A stretch of 21,967 bases of DNA from assembly GCA_012965625.1 (NCBI GenBank), contig DTSC01000408.1:1-21967 (forward strand), written 5' to 3'. The translations under genes and the position numbers were made by a program. Of the stretch, positions 1-6,835 are shown piece after piece; the first letter of the stretch is position 1, and every line of letters starts with the position of its first letter. The notes below the pieces were generated by a model. The model was not told the DNA's origin. It did no database searches and saw only the letters and a list, made by a program, of their open reading frames with translations. The stretch comes from Flavobacteriales bacterium. Its GTDB lineage: Bacteria > Bacteroidota > Bacteroidia > NORP154.

Positions 1-626
1 ACAGAGCAAGCATCAAATTTGAATTGGAGGATTATAAAGGTGCAAGTGATGATTTTACAATGTGTATCCGTTATGATCCAAAAAATGCCAATGCCTATAA
101 TGACCGTGGAAGTGCAAAAAAGAAGCTAGGTGATGAAGATGGTGCTAAAGCAGATTATGAAAAAGCAGTTCAGTTCGATCCACAACTCGCCTTGGCTTAC
201 AATAACTTAGGAAGCATCAAGAAAAAACTTGGCGATTTCAAAGGTGCTGTGTTGGAATATAGTCTTGCAATTAAGATTAAGCCTGATTATGGTTTAGCCT
301 ACAATAACCGTGGTGCTGCAAGATTTGAGCTAGGAGAATATATATTGGCTGTAAATGATTTTACTGAGGCAATAAAACTGGATACTAAGTATGCATATGC
401 TTATAATAATCGTGCTGCAGCAAAATGCAAGCTTGAAGACTACAAAGGAGTAGTAGCAGATTGTACTATGGCAATAAAACTAGATCCTAATTATGGCTAT
501 GCCTATTTAAACAGGGGTATTGCTAAAGAGATGTTGCGCAGTATGGAAGATGCTTGTTCGGACTGGAAAAAGGCCGCTGAGCTTGGCATTGAAACTGGCA
601 ATACTTATGCATCAGACTGCAATTAA
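1..626 (+). CDS. TPR repeat protein, 5' end beyond the window
   Basis: The reading frame is open from the left edge (frame starting at base 3) to a TAA at 624-626. The first visible residues, RASIKFELEDYKGASDDF, already form the second half of a TPR unit, so the gene starts upstream and the in-frame TTG at base 24 is not its start. About six 34-residue TPR units can be read, each with an AY-NxRGxAKxxLGD-style first helix and an AIKLDPNYxxAY-style end. The last unit closes with ACSDWKKAAELG, a usual cap in bacterial TPR proteins. Such arrays are protein-interaction scaffolds; no catalytic domain is visible. The stop codon overlaps the start of the next gene in a TAATG, which implies co-transcription and probable translational coupling with the PorE-like protein. 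The cellular location cannot be judged because the N-terminus is missing. Confidence 0.85.
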   Translation, partial: RASIKFELEDYKGASDDFTMCIRYDPKNANAYNDRGSAKKKLGDEDGAKADYEKAVQFDPQLALAYNNLGSIKKKLGDFKGAVLEYSLAIKIKPDYGLAYNNRGAARFELGEYILAVNDFTEAIKLDTKYAYAYNNRAAAKCKLEDYKGVVADCTMAIKLDPNYGYAYLNRGIAKEMLRSMEDACSDWKKAAELGIETGNTYASDCN

Positions 627-2752
627 TGAAGAATATACTTTATAGAACTGTATTTGCTTTTGAGGATTTAAAAATCTTGAATTTTCTTATAGCCATCCTG
701 ATGACAGCTAATTTCGGATTTTCACAAAATGTGGGATTTGATAAAAAGAATTTCAGCAAGGATGATAAGAAAGATTTTAAAGAGGCTAACCGTGAGTTAA
801 AAGAGGGTGATGATTATTTCTCATATAATCGATTCTCAACGGCTTTGGAGCATTATTTAGCTGCCCAGAAATTTAATCCTGATAATGCCTTACTGAATTA
901 TAAGTTAGGTAAGTGTTATTTAAAAACTGTTTCAAAGGTAAAATCGATCCCCTATTTGAAGAAAGCTTATAAATTAAATCCTTCCACAGTTCCTGATATC
1001 AGATACTTATTGGGCCAGGCTTATCATCTGAATTATGAATTTGATAAAGCAATCAATGAATTTAAAGAGTATCGGACAAATATGGGTTTGACGGATATGA
1101 GGGAAATAAATTCCCGTGTGGAAACGGTTAATAAAAAGATCGAGGAATGTAAAGTGGCTAAGAGGTTGGTAGCAGAACCTGTAAGGGTGTTTATTGATAA
1201 CCTGAAAGCCGTAAATTCTCCATTTCCAGAATACAGCCCATTGATTTCAGCTGATGAATCGGTGATGATCTTTACAGCAAGAAGGTCTAACACTACAGGA
1301 GGAGCAAAAGATGATGGATCTGACTTCTTGTATTTTGAGGATGTATATATATCTTTTAATCATGACGATAAATGGTCTTCACCCATTAATATAGGTTCAC
1401 CTATAAATTCTGATGTTCATGATGCGACAGTTGGCTTGTCGCCTGATGGCCAGCAGCTCTTTGTATATCGCTTTAAGATGGGTGATGGAGGCGATATATA
1501 TCAATGCGAGCTGAATGGAGATAATTGGTCAAAACCAAAGCATTTGGGCAAGAACATTAATACTGATTATCACGAGTCGTCCGCTTGTTTTTCAAATGAT
1601 GGGCGAACCATGTATTTTGTTAGTGATAAGCCAGAGGGTGCTATGGGAGGCAGAGACATGTATGTTGCCAGGCTTGATAATCCAGATGCCAAGGTTGGCA
1701 GTAAGAAAAGATGGGGATCTGCTTTTAACTTATCAACTACATTAAATACAAAATATGATGAGGAAGGGGTCTTTATGCATCCTGATGGGAAGACCCTTTA
1801 TTTCAGTTCCCAGGGCCATGAAACCATGGGGGGGTATGATATTTTTAAATCCGTTAAAGAAGACGGTAAATGGTCTAAACCCCAAAATTTAGGTTATCCT
1901 ATCAATACACCTGATGATGACGTGTTTTTTGTAATTTCTGCTAGTGGTAAGCATGGATATTATACTTCTATTAAAAATGAAGGATTGGGTGAGAAGGACA
2001 TTTACAGAATAACATTCTTGGGTCCAGAAAAAGAACCTGTATTGAATACAGAAGATAATTTACTATCGAGTTTAGCGAACCCAGTTAGTGAGACGGTCAT
2101 CGAAAAAGAGGTTGAAATCTTAAGTGTAGACTTAACGATCTTGAAAGGAACTGTTAAAGATGCTATTTCATTAGAACCTTTAGAAGCAGATATAGAGTTG
2201 GTGGATAATGCTGAAAGTAAGGTTATTGCTAATTTTAAATCCAACTCAAAGACAGGTAAATACCTCGTATCCTTGCCAGCCGGAAAGAATTATGGATTTG
2301 CAGTAAAAGCCAAGGGATACCTATTTCACTCAGAAAATTTCGACATTCCAAAGGTTGCCGGATATTCCGAGGTGGTTAAGGATCTGCTCTTAAAGAAAGT
2401 GGCTGTGGGAAGCAAGATTGTCTTGAATAATATTTTCTTTGACTTTGATAAGGCTATTTTGCGGGATGAGTCAACTGCGGAGCTTGCAAGGCTTGTTAAA
2501 CTACTTAATGAAGTGCCAACGCTGAAGATTGAGATCTCTGGCCATACTGACAATAAAGGCTCTGATGTATACAATCAGAAACTATCTGAAAAACGAGCAA
2601 AAGCGGTAGTTGATCATGTAGCAGGAAAAGGCATTGGTGCAGGGCGGCTTACTTTTAAAGGTGCAGGAGAATCAGACCCAGTGGCTACCAATGACACTGA
2701 AAAAGGCCGGCAGCAGAACAGAAGGACAGAATTCAAGGTAATAGCCAAATAA
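626..2752 (+). CDS. PorE-like OmpA-family protein (TPR, PD40 propeller, CRD, OmpA)
   Basis: A 708-residue envelope protein. Residues 15-34 form a hydrophobic signal segment ending GFSQ; an acidic ED pair just before it makes the N-region unusually long, but no later ATG gives a better start and the TAATG overlap supports this one. Residues about 50-170 hold TPR-like helices. Residues about 200-465 hold five PD40/WD40-like strands of the form SPDGQQLFV, SNDGRTMYFVSDK, HPDGKTLYFSSQG. Residues about 503-592 resemble a carboxypeptidase regulatory-like domain (KGTVKDAISLEPLEADIEL). Residues about 598-708 are an OmpA C-terminal peptidoglycan-binding domain with GHTDNKG (D642) and LSEKRA (R657), the two residues expected to contact diaminopimelate. 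This domain order is that of PorE, a periplasmic T9SS component known from Porphyromonas. No lipobox cysteine is seen. It could instead be one of the many PorE-type paralogues that partner surface proteins. Function is inferred from architecture. Confidence 0.85.
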   Translation: MKNILYRTVFAFEDLKILNFLIAILMTANFGFSQNVGFDKKNFSKDDKKDFKEANRELKEGDDYFSYNRFSTALEHYLAAQKFNPDNALLNYKLGKCYLKTVSKVKSIPYLKKAYKLNPSTVPDIRYLLGQAYHLNYEFDKAINEFKEYRTNMGLTDMREINSRVETVNKKIEECKVAKRLVAEPVRVFIDNLKAVNSPFPEYSPLISADESVMIFTARRSNTTGGAKDDGSDFLYFEDVYISFNHDDKWSSPINIGSPINSDVHDATVGLSPDGQQLFVYRFKMGDGGDIYQCELNGDNWSKPKHLGKNINTDYHESSACFSNDGRTMYFVSDKPEGAMGGRDMYVARLDNPDAKVGSKKRWGSAFNLSTTLNTKYDEEGVFMHPDGKTLYFSSQGHETMGGYDIFKSVKEDGKWSKPQNLGYPINTPDDDVFFVISASGKHGYYTSIKNEGLGEKDIYRITFLGPEKEPVLNTEDNLLSSLANPVSETVIEKEVEILSVDLTILKGTVKDAISLEPLEADIELVDNAESKVIANFKSNSKTGKYLVSLPAGKNYGFAVKAKGYLFHSENFDIPKVAGYSEVVKDLLLKKVAVGSKIVLNNIFFDFDKAILRDESTAELARLVKLLNEVPTLKIEISGHTDNKGSDVYNQKLSEKRAKAVVDHVAGKGIGAGRLTFKGAGESDPVATNDTEKGRQQNRRTEFKVIAK

Positions 2753-2766
2753 TTTCTTATTTGGCT
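2743..2766. terminator. Hairpin shared by two convergent genes, both stop codons in the stem
   Basis: A perfect 10-bp inverted repeat (AGCCAAATAA at 2743-2752, TTATTTGGCT at 2757-2766) encloses a four-base TTTC loop. The left arm ends with the TAA of the plus-strand OmpA gene. The right arm begins with the TAA of the minus-strand hypothetical gene read in reverse. Bases 2766-2769 are TTTT, so it looks like an intrinsic terminator for the plus-strand transcript. The minus-strand exit (ATTACC) is less T-rich, so termination in that direction is less certain. Confidence 0.65.
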
Positions 2767-3350
2767 TTTATGCTAACCAGTGCTGGTGTAACTGATTCAG
2801 AAAGTTCCAGTTCAATTTTTTGAAAAAGCGGTAAAGGCCGGTAGGTTCTCCAAGGCATATCATTGAGATTTTCCAGGGTGGAAAAAAAATGAGCTAATCC
2901 ATGTTGTTCAAATTCTTTCAATACATGCTCTCTGAAATTTAGCATGAATATCCATCCTCCACAAAGTTCTTCAAACCACTCTTCATAGTAGCAATCATCT
3001 GAGCTATGAAAGTTCAAAACATTCTCACCTACAAGTATAAATTTGTTAATTCCATTTTCCAATAAGGTTTCAATAACATCTCTTTTAAGGAACATGATAT
3101 CATTATTAATACAATCGTTCCACTCTCCAAATAACTCAATTACAGCAAACCCTTCATCATAATCACAATACAAGATCTTTATATACAAAGATGGTGTGCC
3201 GATATTATCCCATTGAGGATGGATTACATGGTTATAAATCTTATTGGTGAATTCAAACTCTGAATATTCACGCCCATAGAATGGTGAAAGCTCATCCTCA
3301 GAAGCGCTGTAGAGGTTTCTCCAGTTAAAGTGAGGTTCAATTCTATGCAT
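2757..3350 (-). CDS. Conserved-looking hypothetical protein, acidic and soluble
   Basis: A 197-residue protein that I do not recognise as a named family. It has no signal peptide or membrane segment and is acidic, rich in Glu/Asp and aromatic residues. Notable stretches are FAVIELFGEWNDCINNDIMF (about residues 68-87), a helix plus strand reading ETLLENGINKFILVGENVLN, and NFHSSDDCYYEEWFEEL near the middle. The alternation of strand and helix suggests a small alpha/beta fold. The ATG at 3350 lies about 33 bases downstream of a promoter-like element, and the gene appears monocistronic. It converges on the OmpA gene with four bases between the stops. I infer a cytoplasmic protein and assign no function. 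Confidence 0.75.
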   Translation of the reverse strand: MHRIEPHFNWRNLYSASEDELSPFYGREYSEFEFTNKIYNHVIHPQWDNIGTPSLYIKILYCDYDEGFAVIELFGEWNDCINNDIMFLKRDVIETLLENGINKFILVGENVLNFHSSDDCYYEEWFEELCGGWIFMLNFREHVLKEFEQHGLAHFFSTLENLNDMPWRTYRPLPLFQKIELELSESVTPALVSIKAK

Positions 3351-3383
3351 CGGATACAGTTTTGGTATACTAATTATTACGTT

Positions 3384-3412
3384 TAAAGATAGGAATTTGT
3401 TCTATTTGGCAA
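3384..3412 (-). promoter_or_regulatory. Bacteroidota-type promoter for the hypothetical gene
   Basis: On the minus strand there is a TTG (3412-3410), 18 bases, then TATCTTTA (3391-3384), seven of eight matches to an optimal TAnnTTTG -7 element. The distance to the ATG at 3350 leaves a leader of roughly 25-30 bases, normal for this phylum. It lies in the 108-base gap after the murQ stop; I saw no convincing murQ terminator in that gap. Confidence 0.55.
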
Positions 3413-3458
3413 CCTTTTTTGTAATTTATTATCCTGGGAAATTGGCAGCTAGATAGAA

Positions 3459-4265
3459 TTACTTTATGCTGTCAACAGCTTTTCTTACTGAACCATATTT
3501 GAGAAGCAGCATAGCTGCTTTTTCTTTGGTGATATTCAAGGCCTCCATTATCATTTTTGTACCGCGGTCCACGAGTTTATTGTTACTGAGCTGCATATCC
3601 ACCATTTTATTCCCCCTTACCTTTCCAAGCTTTATCATAACAGAGGTTGAGATCATATTCAATATTAGTTTTTGTGCAGTCCCCGCTTTCATGCGTGTGC
3701 TTCCTGTTACAAATTCTGGCCCTACAGCAACTTCAATAGGGTATTCAGCTTCTAAGGCCAGCGGGCTTCCAGGGTTACAGGTGATGCCTCCAGTTTTTAT
3801 ATTATTAAGATTGCATTGCTGTAATCCTCCTACAACATAAGGGGTCGTTCCGCTTGCAGCAATTCCTATTACAACATCCTTATCTGATATGCTATGTTCC
3901 TGAAGATCTTTCCAGCCCCCATCAGGATCATCTTCGGCAAATTCAACAGCCTTACGGATAGCCTTATCTCCTCCTGCAATGAGCCCTATAACCAAATCGT
4001 GGTCAACACCGAAAGTGGGGGGGCATTCTGAGGCATCTACAATGCCCAATCGCCCACTGGTTCCAGCCCCTAAATAGAATAATCTGCCGCCGTTATTCAT
4101 CTTTTCCACTATGACCTTAACCAGAACCTCAATTTTGGGGACAGCCTTTTCGATAGAATTTGCAACGGTTTTATCTTCCTTGTTGATATTGGATAGCAAA
4201 TCCATTACCTCCATCTTTTCAAGATGATTATAATTGGATTCAGACTCAGTGATTTTTTGGGCCAT
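3459..4265 (-). CDS. murQ: N-acetylmuramic acid 6-phosphate etherase
   Basis: MurQ cleaves the D-lactyl ether of MurNAc-6-phosphate to GlcNAc-6-phosphate and D-lactate, a cytoplasmic step of cell-wall recycling. The 268-residue protein carries the SIS sugar-phosphate-isomerase fold with the family signatures YLGAGTSGRLGIVDASECPP (residues 64-83), GLIAGG (94-99), EFAEDDP (about 108-114), GIAASGTTPYV and GPEFVTGSTRMKAGTAQK. E80 (in DASECPP) and E111 (in AEDD) match the two catalytic glutamates of the characterised enzyme. It lacks the last 25 or so residues of the E. coli protein (298 residues); the tail ends cleanly after the helical KYGSVRKAVDSIK, so this looks like a short natural form and not a truncation. 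It sits 16 bases behind the E1 gene on the same strand and is probably co-transcribed. No MurNAc kinase, amidase or transporter is nearby. Confidence 0.95.
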   Translation of the reverse strand: MAQKITESESNYNHLEKMEVMDLLSNINKEDKTVANSIEKAVPKIEVLVKVIVEKMNNGGRLFYLGAGTSGRLGIVDASECPPTFGVDHDLVIGLIAGGDKAIRKAVEFAEDDPDGGWKDLQEHSISDKDVVIGIAASGTTPYVVGGLQQCNLNNIKTGGITCNPGSPLALEAEYPIEVAVGPEFVTGSTRMKAGTAQKLILNMISTSVMIKLGKVRGNKMVDMQLSNNKLVDRGTKMIMEALNITKEKAAMLLLKYGSVRKAVDSIK

Positions 4266-4280
4266 ACAATTAGATTGTAT
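4264..4280. promoter_or_regulatory. 17-bp perfect palindrome touching the murQ start codon
   Basis: ATACAAT, three bases (TAG), ATTGTAT: perfect 7-base arms filling the whole gap between the E1 stop and murQ. The arm at 4264-4270 includes the first two bases of the murQ ATG (4265-4263). It could be an operator for a dimeric regulator, or in mRNA a weak A/U hairpin that affects translation of murQ. Neither role is shown. Confidence 0.35.
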
Positions 4281-4281
4281 A

Positions 4282-6723
4282 TTAAAGTCGCGGAAACTTG
4301 AGGGGATCTGCTTCGTGCATCATTTGGTAAACTGCATCAAAAATATCTTCATTATTTGGCTTTGAAAAGTAATCACCATCAGAACCATATGCGGTCCTAT
4401 GCTCATGAGCACAAAGTGTTTTTGGTGCAGAATCCAGGTAGGTATAAGCACCTTGTTCCTCAATGACCTTTTGCAGCATGAAAGCACTTGCTCCTCCAGG
4501 GACATCTTCATCAGTAAAGATAATCCTATTGGTCTTTTTTACAGATTTTAAGATACTATTATTAATGTCAAAGGGTAATAAGGTTTGTACATCAATGAGT
4601 TCAGCCGAGACACCAGTATCTGCCAGATCTTTCACGACTTGTTCTGCCATTCTTACCATAGATCCATAGGTAACTAAGGTAACATCTGTCCCTTCCGTTA
4701 TTACTTCTGGAATGCCCAAAGGTATTTTGTATTCGGCTAAATTATTTGGCATCTTCTCCTTGATCCTGTATCCATTTAGTGACTCAATAACCATCCCTGG
4801 ATCATCTGAATTAAGAAGGGTATTGTAAAATCCTGCAGCCTGGGTCATGTTTCTTGGGCAGCAAATAAACATGCCACGCAATGAGTTTATTATCATTCCC
4901 AGAGGAGAGCCCGAATGCCATATCCCTTCCAGCCGGTGCCCACGGGTTCTGATGATAACCGGTGCTTTTTGTCCTCCCTTAGTCCTATAATGAAGGGTTG
5001 CAAGGTCGTCACTTGTAGTTTGTAATCCGTACAGCAGATAATCTAAGTATTGAATTTCGGCGATTGGCCTCAGGCCTCTCAGAGCCAACCCTATTGCTTG
5101 ACCAATGATAGTAGTTTCTCTAATACCTGTATCAAATACGCGGAGCTCACCATATTTTAGCTGTAATCCTTCTAATCCCTGGTTTACTCCGCCAATTTTT
5201 CCAGCATCCTCACCAAAAACCATAAGTTCAGGTCTTTTTGCGAGCAAGGCGTCAAAATTATCACGAAGAATTATCCTGCCATCAACCATTTCTGCGTCTT
5301 CAGCGTATGTGGGGTTAATAGGTTTTACACTCAACGCTGAATTGGTTGAATGGCTATATAGGAAAGAATTATATCGCTCATAATTTGCAAGCTTTGATTC
5401 GCCAAGCCAATCGAATAGAAGTTGAGCTGAAGGAAGGGATTCATGGCGTATTATTCTAAGCGCTTTTTTTACAGCTTCCATTACATATTTTCTCTCCTGG
5501 GATGACTTGGCATTTAGTTCAGATTTAATTTCTGTGATGGCCGCTCCATATTCGCTCTGCCCTATTATGGCATCCAAAATACCTGATACTTCTTTGACTT
5601 CTTCTTTTATTGGATCCTGAAACTTCTTCCAAGCTTCTTTTTGGTAAGCCTTCACTGCCTCCAGGGCTTCTCCTTCTATTTTATTTATATCATCCTGGGT
5701 AGCAATTGCAGAAGACAAAATCCACTCCTTCATTTTTTTTATACAATCAAAATCATCTTCCCATTTTAACCGTTCCTTTGATTTATACCTTTCATGAGAT
5801 CCAGATGTGGAATGTCCCTGGGGCTGTGTTATTTCTTCAACATGAATAAGCACTGGAATATGTCTTTTCCTTGAAATATTAACTGCTCTTTCATAAGTTT
5901 CACATAGCGAAGCATAATCCCAACCTTTTACCTTGAAAATTTCAAAGCCATCACCATTTTTTCCTGCTTTTATCCTCTTCTCATCTCGTTGGAATCCTTT
6001 TAATACTTCAGATATACTCTCCTTGGTTGTTTGATGTTTCTTAGACACAGAAATTCCATAGTCGTCATCCCAAACTGACAAGACCATTGGAACCTGAAGA
6101 ACGCCTGCTGCATTGAAAGTCTCAAAGAACAGCCCTTCTGAAGTGCTGGCATCTCCGATAGTTCCAAAGGCTACCTCATCTCCATTGTTTGAGAAACCAG
6201 TATGACCTTTTAGGCCTGAATTATTCCTGTAAAATTTAGAAGCATAAGCCAATCCCAAGAGTCTGGGCATTTGACTTCCAGTTGGAGAAGCATCAGATGA
6301 CGAATTTTTAATCTTTGTCAAGTCTTTCCAGGAGCCATCAAGATTTAAGGAACGTGTAGCAGCGTGTGCATTCATTTGCCTTCCTCCAGATGATGGATCA
6401 GCATCAATATCAGGATGACCATAGAGCTGGGCAAAGAATTCCTGGACTGTTAGCAGTCCGGAGGCCATCATAAATGTTTGGTCACGATAATATCCAGCGC
6501 GAAAATCTCCGGATTTAAAATGCTTAGCCATAGCGAGCTGGGCCACTTCTTTGCCATCGCCAAAAATGCCAAACTTTGCTTTTCCTGTCAGGACTTCTTT
6601 TCTTCCTAATAGGCTTGCTTCTCTACTTTCACATGCTATGTGCAGATCATTTAAAACTTCCTCTTTAAATTTACTAAAGGAGATATTATCAGGATTTTTT
6701 GTGTTTTTCGACTCTTTAGACAC
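4282..6723 (-). CDS. Fused alpha-beta E1 of a branched-chain-type 2-oxoacid dehydrogenase
   Basis: The 813-residue protein joins E1-alpha (about residues 20-460) to E1-beta (about 470-813), subunits that are separate genes in most bacteria. It should use thiamine diphosphate to decarboxylate a 2-oxoacid and pass the acyl group to a lipoyl-E2; branched-chain 2-oxoacids are likely by family. E1-alpha shows the cofactor stretch GTIGDASTSEG (about 187-197), followed after the usual spacing by VWDDDYGIS (217-225), and the flexible-loop signature HSTSGSHERY (304-313). E1-beta shows VFGEDAG (502-508), DTGIRETTIIGQAIG and FTDEDVPGGASAF. The classical GDG...NN metal motif is altered to GDA...DD. The start is GTG (6723-6721): an in-frame TAA lies seven codons upstream with no ATG between, and the next internal Met is too late. 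No E2 or E3 gene is in the window. It is followed closely by murQ. Confidence 0.88.
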   Translation of the reverse strand: MSKESKNTKNPDNISFSKFKEEVLNDLHIACESREASLLGRKEVLTGKAKFGIFGDGKEVAQLAMAKHFKSGDFRAGYYRDQTFMMASGLLTVQEFFAQLYGHPDIDADPSSGGRQMNAHAATRSLNLDGSWKDLTKIKNSSSDASPTGSQMPRLLGLAYASKFYRNNSGLKGHTGFSNNGDEVAFGTIGDASTSEGLFFETFNAAGVLQVPMVLSVWDDDYGISVSKKHQTTKESISEVLKGFQRDEKRIKAGKNGDGFEIFKVKGWDYASLCETYERAVNISRKRHIPVLIHVEEITQPQGHSTSGSHERYKSKERLKWEDDFDCIKKMKEWILSSAIATQDDINKIEGEALEAVKAYQKEAWKKFQDPIKEEVKEVSGILDAIIGQSEYGAAITEIKSELNAKSSQERKYVMEAVKKALRIIRHESLPSAQLLFDWLGESKLANYERYNSFLYSHSTNSALSVKPINPTYAEDAEMVDGRIILRDNFDALLAKRPELMVFGEDAGKIGGVNQGLEGLQLKYGELRVFDTGIRETTIIGQAIGLALRGLRPIAEIQYLDYLLYGLQTTSDDLATLHYRTKGGQKAPVIIRTRGHRLEGIWHSGSPLGMIINSLRGMFICCPRNMTQAAGFYNTLLNSDDPGMVIESLNGYRIKEKMPNNLAEYKIPLGIPEVITEGTDVTLVTYGSMVRMAEQVVKDLADTGVSAELIDVQTLLPFDINNSILKSVKKTNRIIFTDEDVPGGASAFMLQKVIEEQGAYTYLDSAPKTLCAHEHRTAYGSDGDYFSKPNNEDIFDAVYQMMHEADPLKFPRL

Positions 6724-6773
6724 GATTTTATAAAGGAGGTTTTAGAAGACAAAAATCTTTATTTTCTCTATCA

Positions 6774-6781
6774 CAAAGATA
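6774..6781 (-). promoter_or_regulatory. Probable -7 element for the E1-murQ unit
   Basis: TATCTTTG on the minus strand (6781-6774) is an exact TAnnTTTG match, about 50 bases before the GTG start. No clear -33 TTG is found at 17-20 bases upstream, so support is partial. The rest of the 112-base gap (6724-6835) is A/T-rich and holds nothing else I can name. Confidence 0.4.
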
Positions 6782-6835
6782 AGATAAAATAGGAATTTTT
6801 TTAGATGGAAAGCGGGATTATTTATTAGTTATTAC

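Noticed and set aside
3466..3840. A 124-codon plus-strand open frame opposite murQ
   Set aside because: It is the complement of conserved murQ codons; its composition and lack of motifs mark it as a shadow.
6731..6740. TAAAGGAGGT on the plus strand (ACCTCCTTTA in the E1 leader on the minus strand), resembling a Shine-Dalgarno or the 16S anti-Shine-Dalgarno tail
   Set aside because: No plus-strand start codon or gene follows it, and one 10-base match in a leader is not enough to propose ribosome pairing or an rRNA fragment.
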